Position numbers and translations under genes: made by a program. The notes beneath the pieces are model-generated. The model ran no database searches. It had not been told where the DNA came from and saw only the letters and a list, made by a program, of their open reading frames with translations. Positions 19,153-26,970 of a DNA stretch of 64,000 bases are shown here, one piece after another; position 1 is the first letter of the stretch, and each line of letters begins with the position of its first letter. The stretch comes from Alistipes shahii WAL 8301 (lineage in GTDB: Bacteria; Bacteroidota; Bacteroidia; Bacteroidales; Rikenellaceae). The stretch spans positions 2,170,001 through 2,234,000 of the forward strand of contig NZ_CP102253.1 in the NCBI RefSeq assembly GCF_025145845.1. Reading direction: 5' to 3'.

Positions 19153-21750
19153 ATGAACATCAACACTCTTACTATCAAGGCGCAGGAGGCGCTGCAAGCG
19201 GCGCTCTCACTGGCGCGGGAGCGGGGACAGCAGGCTGTCGAACCGCTCCACCTGCTCGCGGCGCTGATCCGCGAGGACGATTCGCTCTCGACGTTCCTGC
19301 TGGGGCGCGTGGGAGTGAATGTACGTTCGCTGCGCGACGAGGTCGGCCGGGCCGTGGCGTCGCTGCCGCGCGTCGAGGGCGGCGGCGAGCAGTTCTTTGC
19401 GCAGGACACCTCGAAGGCGATCCAGCGCGCCGTGGACTTCACGAAGAATTTCGGCGACAAATACGCCTCCGTCGAACACCTGCTGCTGGCCCTCGTGGCC
19501 GAGCGCGGGCAGGCCGCCGACATCCTCAAACGCAGCGGCGCGACGGAAAAGGAGCTGATTGAGGCGATCCGCACCTTCCGCAAGGGTGCGACGGTCGATT
19601 CGCAGACCTCCGAGCAGCAGTTCGACGCGCTGGGCAAGTATGCCATCAACCTCAACGAGCAGGCGCGCTCGGGAAAACTCGACCCGGTCATCGGGCGTGA
19701 CGAGGAGATCCGCCGCGTGCTGCAAATCCTTTCGCGGCGCACGAAGAACAATCCGATTCTCGTGGGCGAGGCCGGCGTCGGCAAAACCGCCATCGCCGAG
19801 GGCATCGCCCGCAGGATCATCGACGGCGACGTGCCCGAGAACCTGAAGTCGAAGGTCATCTACTCGCTGGACATGGGTGCGCTGATCGCAGGCGCCAAGT
19901 ATCAGGGCGAGTTCGAGGAGCGTCTGAAAGCCGTCGTGCAGGAGGTTACGGCCAGCGAGGGCGAGATACTGCTCTTCATCGACGAGATCCACACGCTGGT
20001 CGGCGCCGGCAAGTCGTCGGGGGCGATGGATGCCGCGAACATCCTCAAACCGGCCCTTGCGCGGGGCGAGCTGCGGACCATCGGAGCCACGACGCTCGAC
20101 GAGTTCCAGAAATACTTCGAGCAGGACAAGGCCCTCGAACGCCGTTTCCAGAAGGTGATGGTCGACGAGCCTTCGCAGGAGGACGCCATCTCGATCCTCC
20201 GCGGCCTGAAGGAGCGTTACGAAAACCACCACCAGGTGCGGATCAAGGACGAGGCCATCGTGGCCGCCGTCGAGCTTTCGACGCGCTACATCACCTCGCG
20301 GTTCCTGCCCGACAAGGCCATCGACCTGGTGGACGAGGCCGCCTCGCGGCTGCGTCTGGAGATGAACTCCGTGCCCGAGGAGATCGACACGCTCGACCGC
20401 CGGGTCCGCCAGCTCGAAATCGAACGCGAGGCCATCCGCCGCGAGAAGGACAAGGAGCGCGTCGAGCACCTGACCAAGGAGATCGAGGAACTGAAGGCCC
20501 GTGACGCCGAGATGCGTGCCAGGTGGCAGGGCCAGCGCGATCTGCTCAAAAAGATTCAGGCCAACAAGGATAAGATCGAGTCGCTGAAAGTCGAGGCCCA
20601 GCAGGCCGAACGGCAGGGCGACTACGGCAAGGTGGCCGAAATCCGCTACGGCAAGATTCAGGAGGCCGAGAAGGAGATCGCCGCTTTTCAGGAGGAGTAC
20701 CGCCTCGCTTCGGCCAGCGGTTCGATGATCAAGGAGGAGGTCGACGCGCAGGACGTTGCCGAGGTGGTGTCGCGCTGGACGGGCATTCCCGTGACGCGCA
20801 TGCTGGCCTCGGAGCGCGAGAAACTGCTCCACATGGAGGACGAACTCCACAAGCGCGTCATCGGGCAGGAGCAGGCCATCGCGGCCATTTCCGACGCCGT
20901 GCGCCGTTCGCGCGCCGGGCTGAACGATCCCCGCAAGCCGATCGGTTCGTTCATCTTCCTCGGTACGACGGGCGTCGGCAAGACCGAGCTGGCCAAGGCG
21001 CTGGCCGAGTTCCTGTTCAACGACGACCAGATGATGACGCGTATCGACATGAGCGAGTACCAGGAGCGGCACGCCGTGTCGCGGCTCGTCGGGGCGCCTC
21101 CGGGATACGTCGGTTACGACGAGGGCGGCCAATTGACCGAGGCCGTGCGGCGCAAGCCCTATTCCGTGGTGCTGCTCGACGAGATCGAGAAGGCGCATCC
21201 CGACGTCTTCAACATCCTGTTGCAGGTGCTCGACGACGGCCGGCTGACCGACAACAAGGGCCGTACGGTGGATTTCCGCAACACGATCATCATTATGACC
21301 TCGAACATGGGTTCGCAGGTGATCCAGGATAACTTCGCCGAGGCCTTCGACGGCAGGAAGCTGCCCGAAGAGGTTGTCGAGCGGACGCGCCTCGCGGTGA
21401 TCGACCTGCTGAAACAGCAACTCAAACCGGAGTTCCTGAACCGTATCGACGAGATCGTGATGTTTGAGCCGCTGACGCACAAGGACATCGAACGCATCGT
21501 CGACATCCAGTTGGGCATCGTGCGCAGGATGCTTTCGGAGAACGGCATCCGGCTGGAGTACAGCGACAAGGCGCGCGAATGGATCGCCTCGGCGGGTTAC
21601 GATCCGCTCTATGGCGCACGTCCCGTGAAGCGGGTCATCCAGCGCTATGTGGTCAACGACCTTTCGAAGCGGATTCTTGCCGGCGAGGTCGACCGCTCGA
21701 AGCCGATCGCGATTGACGCCGGGCAGGACGGGCTGACGTTCTCGAACTGA
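19153..21750 (+). CDS. clpB: ATP-dependent chaperone ClpB
   Basis: ClpB is the Hsp100 disaggregase that rescues aggregated proteins with DnaK. The 865-residue protein shows the full layout: N-terminal Clp repeat domain (MNINTLTIKAQEAL), first AAA module with Walker A GEAGVGKT at 205-212, a long coiled-coil middle domain (about 400-530, rich in Glu, Lys and Arg), and second AAA module with Walker A GTTGVGKT at 604-611. The pore loop lies in KYQGEFEERL of the first module. It is a single gene ending at a bidirectional terminator. Confidence 0.96.
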   Translation: MNINTLTIKAQEALQAALSLARERGQQAVEPLHLLAALIREDDSLSTFLLGRVGVNVRSLRDEVGRAVASLPRVEGGGEQFFAQDTSKAIQRAVDFTKNFGDKYASVEHLLLALVAERGQAADILKRSGATEKELIEAIRTFRKGATVDSQTSEQQFDALGKYAINLNEQARSGKLDPVIGRDEEIRRVLQILSRRTKNNPILVGEAGVGKTAIAEGIARRIIDGDVPENLKSKVIYSLDMGALIAGAKYQGEFEERLKAVVQEVTASEGEILLFIDEIHTLVGAGKSSGAMDAANILKPALARGELRTIGATTLDEFQKYFEQDKALERRFQKVMVDEPSQEDAISILRGLKERYENHHQVRIKDEAIVAAVELSTRYITSRFLPDKAIDLVDEAASRLRLEMNSVPEEIDTLDRRVRQLEIEREAIRREKDKERVEHLTKEIEELKARDAEMRARWQGQRDLLKKIQANKDKIESLKVEAQQAERQGDYGKVAEIRYGKIQEAEKEIAAFQEEYRLASASGSMIKEEVDAQDVAEVVSRWTGIPVTRMLASEREKLLHMEDELHKRVIGQEQAIAAISDAVRRSRAGLNDPRKPIGSFIFLGTTGVGKTELAKALAEFLFNDDQMMTRIDMSEYQERHAVSRLVGAPPGYVGYDEGGQLTEAVRRKPYSVVLLDEIEKAHPDVFNILLQVLDDGRLTDNKGRTVDFRNTIIIMTSNMGSQVIQDNFAEAFDGRKLPEEVVERTRLAVIDLLKQQLKPEFLNRIDEIVMFEPLTHKDIERIVDIQLGIVRRMLSENGIRLEYSDKAREWIASAGYDPLYGARPVKRVIQRYVVNDLSKRILAGEVDRSKPIAIDAGQDGLTFSN

Positions 21751-21767
21751 CGCCGCCCGGCAGAGTG

Positions 21768-21799
21768 AAAAAGGGTTCCGAATCGTCGGAACCCTTTTT
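21768..21799. terminator. Bidirectional terminator between clpB and the esterase gene
   Basis: AAAAAGGGTTCCGA and TCGGAACCCTTTTT pair perfectly around ATCG, between convergent genes. Confidence 0.9.
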
Positions 21800-21802
21800 C
21801 GT

Positions 21803-22672
21803 TTACCGGACGTATCTGCTGAAAAACTTCCACAGCTCTTCGCCCGTGTCTACGCCCGTCTCTTTCCAGGAGTGCTTTCCGCCGACGGTCTCGTAGAGCC
21901 AGACCTCGTTTCCGTCCGTGCCCTCCGTGTAGCGGTGGGCGATGACCTGCAAGCCGCCGGGGCGGGAGGGCAGGGTGTCGACCCGCTCTGCGAGGCATTT
22001 GTTCTTGGCGGCCCAGTAGCCGACCGCGGTCGGGACGGAGACATAGGCGCCCCAGCCCCCTTCGTTGCCGAGGTCGCCTTCCCAGCGGGTCGTCCGGTCT
22101 TCGGTGCCGTGGATTTCGAACAGCGGAATCGGATGCGGATTGCGGTCCGAGCGGAGGATTTCGACGGACATGAACCCGGCGACCGGTCCGAGGGCCGCAT
22201 AGGTCTCCGGACAGCGCGAGGCCAGCAGGTAACACATGTCCCCGCCGTTCGACATACCCGTGCAGAAGACGTTGCGGCGGCTCAAACCATGTTTTTTCTG
22301 AAGGTGCCGGATCAGTTCGGAGAGGAACCGCACGTCGTCGACGGCCATATCGGCCTGAAAGGGGTAACCCACGTTCCAGCACGTCTTGCCGCGGCCGTCG
22401 CGTTCGCCCTGCGGGTAGCAGACGGCGAAACCGTGGCGGTCGGCAACGCGGTTCATGTCGAACCGTTCCGGGTCGCCCTGTCCTCCGTAGCCGTGGAGGA
22501 CAATGACCAGCGGCGCGCCGTCGGGCAGCCCTTCGGGCAGGTGGAGGCGGTAGGTGCGGTCGATGCCGCCCGAACGCAGCGTGTGGCCGGGCGTCTGCGC
22601 GAGGCAGGTTCCCGCGGCGAAAAGCAGCAGGCAGGAAAGGGTGTGCAGGAGGTATTTCATCATTTTGAGCAT
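21803..22672 (-). CDS. PHB-depolymerase-like (LpqC family) secreted esterase
   Basis: The start at 22672 shares its A with the stop of the glycosyltransferase (TAATG); starts at 22663 or 22660 are also possible. The ~289-residue alpha/beta hydrolase has a signal peptide (KYLLHTLSCLLLFAAGTCLAQ), an oxyanion-type VIVLHGYGG segment, the nucleophile elbow GMSNG with Ser141, and a late GGKHSW holding the likely catalytic His. This family includes poly(3-hydroxybutyrate) depolymerase-like and feruloyl/acetyl esterases, so removal of an ester group from a carbohydrate or aromatic substrate is possible. Its coupling to a glycosyltransferase is unusual and points to surface-glycan work. Confidence 0.8.
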   Translation of the reverse strand: MLKMMKYLLHTLSCLLLFAAGTCLAQTPGHTLRSGGIDRTYRLHLPEGLPDGAPLVIVLHGYGGQGDPERFDMNRVADRHGFAVCYPQGERDGRGKTCWNVGYPFQADMAVDDVRFLSELIRHLQKKHGLSRRNVFCTGMSNGGDMCYLLASRCPETYAALGPVAGFMSVEILRSDRNPHPIPLFEIHGTEDRTTRWEGDLGNEGGWGAYVSVPTAVGYWAAKNKCLAERVDTLPSRPGGLQVIAHRYTEGTDGNEVWLYETVGGKHSWKETGVDTGEELWKFFSRYVR

Positions 22673-23601
22673 TAGAGTCCTTTGCGGGCGAGGCGCCAGG
22701 CCAGCGCGTTGTAAAGCCGGATCACGGGACCGCGCCAGCCGGCGGGCAGGGCGTTCAGGGCGCGGACCTTGCGCAGCGTGCGGCGGTAGGTCCGCGTCCA
22801 GGCGAAGAACCGGGCGGCGCGGGCGGCCTCCTTCGTGCCGCCTTTGGCGCTGATGATAAGCGCTTTTCCCAGTGCGGCGCGGGCCACGAACTCCCGGTCC
22901 TCCTCGGGGGCCAGCGGGTCGTACAGCTCCTCGAACGAATGGACGGTCTTCTCGGGCGTGTAGCTTGCCGCCGAGCGGTTCGAAGCCACCCGCGAGTAGC
23001 GGACCAGCCGTTCGGGCGAGAAGCAGACTTCGTAGCGGCGGGCGATCCTGATCCACATGTAGAGGTCTTCGGCGATCTTCATGCCCTCGGGAAACAGCCC
23101 CACGGTGTCGAACACGCGCCGCGGGATGCAGCTGGCCGACGGGATGGCGATGTAGCGGTGGGCCGATTCGCGGAAGAAATTCGCCACGACGCCCCGCTCG
23201 GAGGGTGTCGGGGCCGGATAGGTCCCGTCGTGGCTTATTATTGAAAATGCCGTGCAGTAGAGTCCGCAGCCGGGGAACTCGCGGATCATGGCGGCGATTT
23301 CGGCCAGAAACCCCGGCTCCCAGGCGTCGTCGGCGTCCAGCAGGGCGATGTATTCGCCTGTCGACTCTGCGATGCCGCGGTTGCGTGCGGCGCAGACCCC
23401 GGCGTTGGACTGCCGGACGAGCCTTACGAGCGGTGAGCCGATCGCACGCACGACCTCCGCGCCGCCGTCGGTCGAACCGTCGTCCACGACGATGATCTCC
23501 TGCGGGGGGCGGGTCTGCGCCAGGGCCGAGCGTACGGCCGTGCCGATTTCCAGCTGCTTGTTGTAGAGGGGTATGACGACCGAAATGGTGGGTTCTGACA
23601 T
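22672..23601 (-). CDS. Family 2 glycosyltransferase
   Basis: The start is the ATG at 23601 (MSEPTISVVIPLYNK), as expected for GT-A fold enzymes; upstream in-frame sequence is not coding-like. The 309-residue protein has DDGSTDGG at about 40-47, NAGVCAARNRG at 66-76 and the metal-binding DADD at 89-92, then a long C-terminal half rich in Arg. It probably transfers a sugar in cell-surface glycan synthesis; donor and acceptor are unknown. It is translationally coupled to the downstream esterase. Confidence 0.87.
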   Translation of the reverse strand: MSEPTISVVIPLYNKQLEIGTAVRSALAQTRPPQEIIVVDDGSTDGGAEVVRAIGSPLVRLVRQSNAGVCAARNRGIAESTGEYIALLDADDAWEPGFLAEIAAMIREFPGCGLYCTAFSIISHDGTYPAPTPSERGVVANFFRESAHRYIAIPSASCIPRRVFDTVGLFPEGMKIAEDLYMWIRIARRYEVCFSPERLVRYSRVASNRSAASYTPEKTVHSFEELYDPLAPEEDREFVARAALGKALIISAKGGTKEAARAARFFAWTRTYRRTLRKVRALNALPAGWRGPVIRLYNALAWRLARKGL

Positions 23602-23642
23602 CTGTTCTGCCGGGTTTTGTTGCGAAGATATTGATCTTTTGC

Positions 23643-23650
23643 TACTTTTG
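23643..23650 (+). promoter_or_regulatory. -7 promoter box for the MptE-like gene
   Basis: TACTTTTG, 16 bases before the ATG at 23667. A TTTG at 23616-23619 could be the -33 element. Confidence 0.5.
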
Positions 23651-23666
23651 CAAATAAAACCGTACC

Positions 23667-24548
23667 ATGACCGTATTCGAAAAAACCGACCGATTCCTGC
23701 GCAACCTCTATGAGACGGCGTTTTACTTTGCGGTGATGGCCGTGAAGGAGAATTTCCGCAACTACGTCGGCCGAGCCGGAACGGTCGGCGCGCCGAAGCC
23801 GTCGGTCCTGATCCTCGGCAACGGCCCTTCGCTGGCCGAAGACCTGCCGCGGCTGATCGCCCGGGGCGAACACACGGCAAAGGACGTCATGGCGGTCAAC
23901 TACTTTGCGCTGGACGAGCGTTTCGGGACCGTCCGTCCCGCCTATTACGTGCTTTCCGATCCGATGTTCTTCCGCGACAGTGTCTGCCGCGACCGTGTGG
24001 CGGAACTCTACCGCACGCTTGCCGAAAAGGTGACGTGGCCGATGAACCTCTACGTGCAGTACTACAACCCCGAGCGGTTCGACTACCGTGCCGCGCTGCC
24101 CAACCCCAATATCCGCATCGTGCGGTTCCACACGCAGGTCTACCGCGGGTTCCGGGGCGTGGAGTTCTGGCTCTACCGCCACGGTCTGGGAAGCGCCAAT
24201 TTCGGGACCGTGGTGCAGGTGTGCGAGTACGTCGCCCTGCTGCTGGGTTACAAGACGCTGGAACTCTATGGGGTGGATCATACGCTGCTCGACGGACTGT
24301 CTGTCGACGACGAGAACCGTCTCTGCCGGGCCGACAGGCACTATTACGACGACGCTCCGGCCGTTCCGAAGCCGATCTTCCAGAAGGTTCCGCACCGTCC
24401 CTATACGATGGCCGTTTATCTGGCCGAGGTCGCCGAACTGTTCCGCGGCCACGAGGCGTTGCGCGATTACGCCCGATCGCTCGGGGCGCGGATCATAAAC
24501 CGGACCGGGGGGTCGATGATCGACGCCTACGAGCGGGAGCGAAAATAG
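23667..24548 (+). CDS. MptE-like / DUF115-type glycan-associated protein
   Basis: The 293-residue protein has the segment VLILGNGPSLAEDLP (GNGPS at 51-55) and a later LYGVDHT, features of the DUF115/MptE-like group found next to glycosyltransferases and in flagellin glycosylation and capsule loci. An N-terminal helix of aromatic and basic residues precedes the Rossmann-like core. It is transcribed opposite to its neighbours. A role in attaching or making a nonulosonic-type sugar is suggested by the CMP-sugar synthetase-like gene facing it, but this is inference. Confidence 0.65.
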   Translation: MTVFEKTDRFLRNLYETAFYFAVMAVKENFRNYVGRAGTVGAPKPSVLILGNGPSLAEDLPRLIARGEHTAKDVMAVNYFALDERFGTVRPAYYVLSDPMFFRDSVCRDRVAELYRTLAEKVTWPMNLYVQYYNPERFDYRAALPNPNIRIVRFHTQVYRGFRGVEFWLYRHGLGSANFGTVVQVCEYVALLLGYKTLELYGVDHTLLDGLSVDDENRLCRADRHYYDDAPAVPKPIFQKVPHRPYTMAVYLAEVAELFRGHEALRDYARSLGARIINRTGGSMIDAYERERK

Positions 24549-24554
24549 AAAAAG

Positions 24555-24745
24555 GGCGGTTCTGAAAATTCGCAGGGTCGGAAGACTCATTTTTCAGCAA
24601 TTCGGCTCTGTTTTCAGGCAGCTGCTCGCGGTGGCCTGCTATGGAGCGTGCGGAATAGCAGGCTTCCGCAAGGCGGAGCTGCGGCCTGCCGATTCGCCTC
24701 CGGCAAATCGAAAATCTTCCGAGCCTGCGAGTTCGCAGAATCGGC
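24555..24745. other. Long foldable intergenic sequence between convergent genes
   Basis: The outer segments pair in blocks: TTCTG with CAGAA, TCGCAGG with CCTGCGA, TCGGAAG with CTTCCGA. Inside are a perfect GCCTGCTAT/ATAGCAGGC hairpin and smaller ones (TCCGC/GCGGA, GATTCGCC-type). No ORF of note. It may act as a bidirectional terminator or be a decayed repeat. Confidence 0.55.
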
Positions 24746-24751
24746 TTTTAT

Positions 24752-25405
24752 TTATCCCGGCAGGTTCCGGCTCGCCGCGATGATTTCGGCCATGGCGAAG
24801 TCCTCGGGGTAGTCGATGTCCAAACCCTCGATGCGGTCCACGACGGCCATGTAGGGACGATCGCCGATGCGGCGGCCGCGGCCGCACCACAACTCCCGCG
24901 AAAAGATGAAGAAGGCGCTGGTCTCGATGTAAACCGGCTCGATGGTCTGCGTGCGGGGGATGTTGTCGAGAGCGTAGTTGAGCGGACGGCCTTCGAACCA
25001 GGCGAAAGTCTGGATTTTTTCGGCGCTGAACGCCGAGTCGTATTCGCCCGAACGCACTTTGCCGAGCGCATCGGCAAGGGTCGCGGCGCGGATGAACGGC
25101 GAGGTGGCGTGGGCGAGGATGTAGAGGTCGGCCCCGACCCGGGCGGTGAAGCTGTCGTAAATCTCCCGTCCGAGCGTCGTGTCGCTGTCGAGCGACGGGT
25201 CGCGGAGCAGCAGCCGGACCCCCTCGGGCAGCAACGCGCGGATGCCTTCGTCGCTGCAAAAGACGTAGACCTCGTCGATGCCCTCCACTTCAGTCAGGGT
25301 TTTCAGGATATGACACATCAGCGGCGATCCGTCCAGCGGGCGGAGGTTCTTGCCTGCGACGCGCTGGCTGTTGAGCCGGATGGGAACGAATGCTACGGTT
25401 TTCAT
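24752..25405 (-). CDS. Acylneuraminate cytidylyltransferase-like protein
   Basis: The 217-residue protein opens with FVPIRLNSQRVAGKNLRPL, the nucleotide-binding loop of CMP-sugar synthetases (Arg10, Arg15, Lys19), and contains DTTLGREIYDSF and LAHATSPFIRA, equivalent to the sugar- and CTP-binding regions of NeuA. It would activate a keto-sugar acid such as a sialic, legionaminic or KDO-like sugar with CTP. No sialic acid synthase is in the window, so the sugar is unknown. It lies upstream of nothing obvious on its strand and has a copy of the two-hairpin repeat before its start. Confidence 0.8.
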   Translation of the reverse strand: MKTVAFVPIRLNSQRVAGKNLRPLDGSPLMCHILKTLTEVEGIDEVYVFCSDEGIRALLPEGVRLLLRDPSLDSDTTLGREIYDSFTARVGADLYILAHATSPFIRAATLADALGKVRSGEYDSAFSAEKIQTFAWFEGRPLNYALDNIPRTQTIEPVYIETSAFFIFSRELWCGRGRRIGDRPYMAVVDRIEGLDIDYPEDFAMAEIIAASRNLPG

Positions 25406-25463
25406 GGAGTCTGATAATTTGTAAAGGGGTTCGTCGCGACACGCTGCCGCTTGCGGCGTTCAA

Positions 25464-25525
25464 CTTCCCGCCCCGGGCGGGGAGTCAGGGGTGGGGCGGA
25501 TTTGCAAACACGGCGGAACACCGTG
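25464..25525 (-). repeat. Two-hairpin dispersed repeat, copy 2
   Basis: Minus strand: CACGGTG/CGCCGTG-type hairpin, GTTTGCAAAT, CCCCACCCCTGAC, then the CCCCGCCC/GGGCGGGG hairpin. It sits between the LuxE-like and CMP-sugar synthetase-like genes. Confidence 0.65.
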
Positions 25526-25574
25526 GGAACGGCATTCCGCGCTGCGATGCATTGCCGATATTTCAACCGGCATT

Positions 25575-26540
25575 TCATTGTACCAGAAGATTGCAGCCCC
25601 GGATGTCCGAATGGTCGATGCGGCCTTCGATGACGAACGCGCCGTCCGCGCCGACGCGCCCCACGTCCTGTGTCTGGATAAAGGCGCACGACCACCAGGA
25701 AGCCAGATCCGCGATGTTCAGCCCGCCGCGTGCGCCTGCCGGGAGCGGGTCGAACGGGTCGTTGACGTCGCGTGCCGTGACGCGCATCCAGTCCGGGCAG
25801 CGGAACACGTTGCCTCCCTGCGAATAGGCCTGCGAGGTGAGTTCGGCCATGCCGTATTCCGAATGAATCTCCCCGACCCCGAAGGCGTCGCAGAGGATTC
25901 GGTGGAACTCCTCTTTGGGAATCTCCTCGCGGTAACCCTTCATGCCGCCCGTCTCCATCACCACCGTATCGCGGAGCTTCGGAGCGTACCGCTCCGCGAG
26001 GTCCCACAGCGCATAGCTTACGCCCAGCAGGATTTTCGGCTTCGGGTCGCGCTCCATCGCCGCCAGCAGTCCTTCGCAGTCATCCAGATAGAATCCGCCT
26101 GATCCGCAGTCGGCGATCAGCCGGTCGGCCATGTAGACCAGCGACGAACCTTTGCGCCGCAGGTAATTGGGCAGCAGGGCGTAGAGGCTCAATCCGGCGG
26201 GGTCGCCGTAGAAGTTGCGGAATGCCGTGCGGAACGCCTGCTCGTAGAGCGCCAGCGAGCGCATCGGGTGGCGCGAGGGCGTCATTCCGGTCGTGGCCGA
26301 CGAAGTGAAGACCGCCTCGGGCGGAGTCTCCCCGCAATAGACCGTATGCGTCTTGAACAGTTCGATGGGCAGGTACGGAATCTTTTCAGGCGTGTCGACA
26401 TGCTCCGCCCGGACGCCGATCCGGGCGAGGTATTCGCGGTAGGGGGCGCATTCGCGGGCCTGGCGGCGGAATATTTCCAGCGCCGCGGCGTCGAAGGCCG
26501 CTCCGTCCGCAATGCGGAATATGTCGTCGGGGGTGATCAT
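25575..26540 (-). CDS. LuxE-like acyl-protein synthetase
   Basis: The ATG at 26540 (MITPDDIFRI) is used because a good -7 box ends 6 bases upstream and the upstream part of the frame contains repeats. The 321-residue protein resembles the LuxE/PaaK adenylating fold: the phosphate loop is FTSSATTGMTPSRHP, with SEYGMAELTSQAYS and a late GRIDHSDIRG. LuxE activates fatty acids as acyl-AMP and transfers them to a Cys. No LuxC or acyl carrier protein is adjacent, so the substrate is unknown. Homologues often occur in surface-polysaccharide clusters. Confidence 0.78.
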   Translation of the reverse strand: MITPDDIFRIADGAAFDAAALEIFRRQARECAPYREYLARIGVRAEHVDTPEKIPYLPIELFKTHTVYCGETPPEAVFTSSATTGMTPSRHPMRSLALYEQAFRTAFRNFYGDPAGLSLYALLPNYLRRKGSSLVYMADRLIADCGSGGFYLDDCEGLLAAMERDPKPKILLGVSYALWDLAERYAPKLRDTVVMETGGMKGYREEIPKEEFHRILCDAFGVGEIHSEYGMAELTSQAYSQGGNVFRCPDWMRVTARDVNDPFDPLPAGARGGLNIADLASWWSCAFIQTQDVGRVGADGAFVIEGRIDHSDIRGCNLLVQ

Positions 26541-26546
26541 TACATG

Positions 26547-26577
26547 CAAAGTTACCAAAAAAACGGACGATTCCAAA
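26547..26577 (-). promoter_or_regulatory. Promoter of the LuxE-like gene, adjoining its start codon
   Basis: Minus-strand TTTG (26577-26574), 19-base spacer and TAACTTTG (26554-26547) match the Bacteroidetes consensus fully. Only CATGTA separates the box from the ATG, so a leaderless mRNA is predicted. Confidence 0.7.
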
Positions 26578-26690
26578 ACCGAATCGTGTCCGGTTCGGCA
26601 AAAGGTTTCGACTTCTGAAAGGGGCGTAACGCCCCCAAAGGTAATGAAAAAATTGAAACGAGACTCTTCTCGAAGCGTCGGTTCCGTCGC

Positions 26691-26757
26691 CTGTAAACGC
26701 AAAAACAACAATCCGCGGTCCGGATGCATCCGCCCCGCAGTCGTTGTTTTCGCATTT
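26691..26757. repeat. 67-bp palindromic repeat, copy A
   Basis: Imperfect palindrome: GCAAAAACAACAA pairs with TCGTTGTTTTCGC, with a perfect inner CGGATGCATCCG. Copy B at 26869 differs at two positions. Confidence 0.8.
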
Positions 26758-26868
26758 GTACTTTTGGCCCGCAATGTTTCGGGGCGTTATTTACGTCGTA
26801 TGTCTCGCTTTGGCGAGACAAGACGCGCTCCGTGAACAGCTTTCGCGGCTCGGCAAAGCACCGCTTCG

Positions 26869-26935
26869 CTGTAAACGCAAAAACAACAACCCGCGGTCCG
26901 GATACATCCGCCCCGCAGTCGTTGTTTTCGCATTT
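26869..26935. repeat. 67-bp palindromic repeat, copy B
   Basis: Same length and orientation as copy A, 178 bases away; C for T and A for G at two internal positions. It ends 35 bases beyond the infC stop. Confidence 0.8.
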
Positions 26936-26970
26936 ATGCCTTCGGCATTCGCTTTGCCCTCGCCTTGTCG

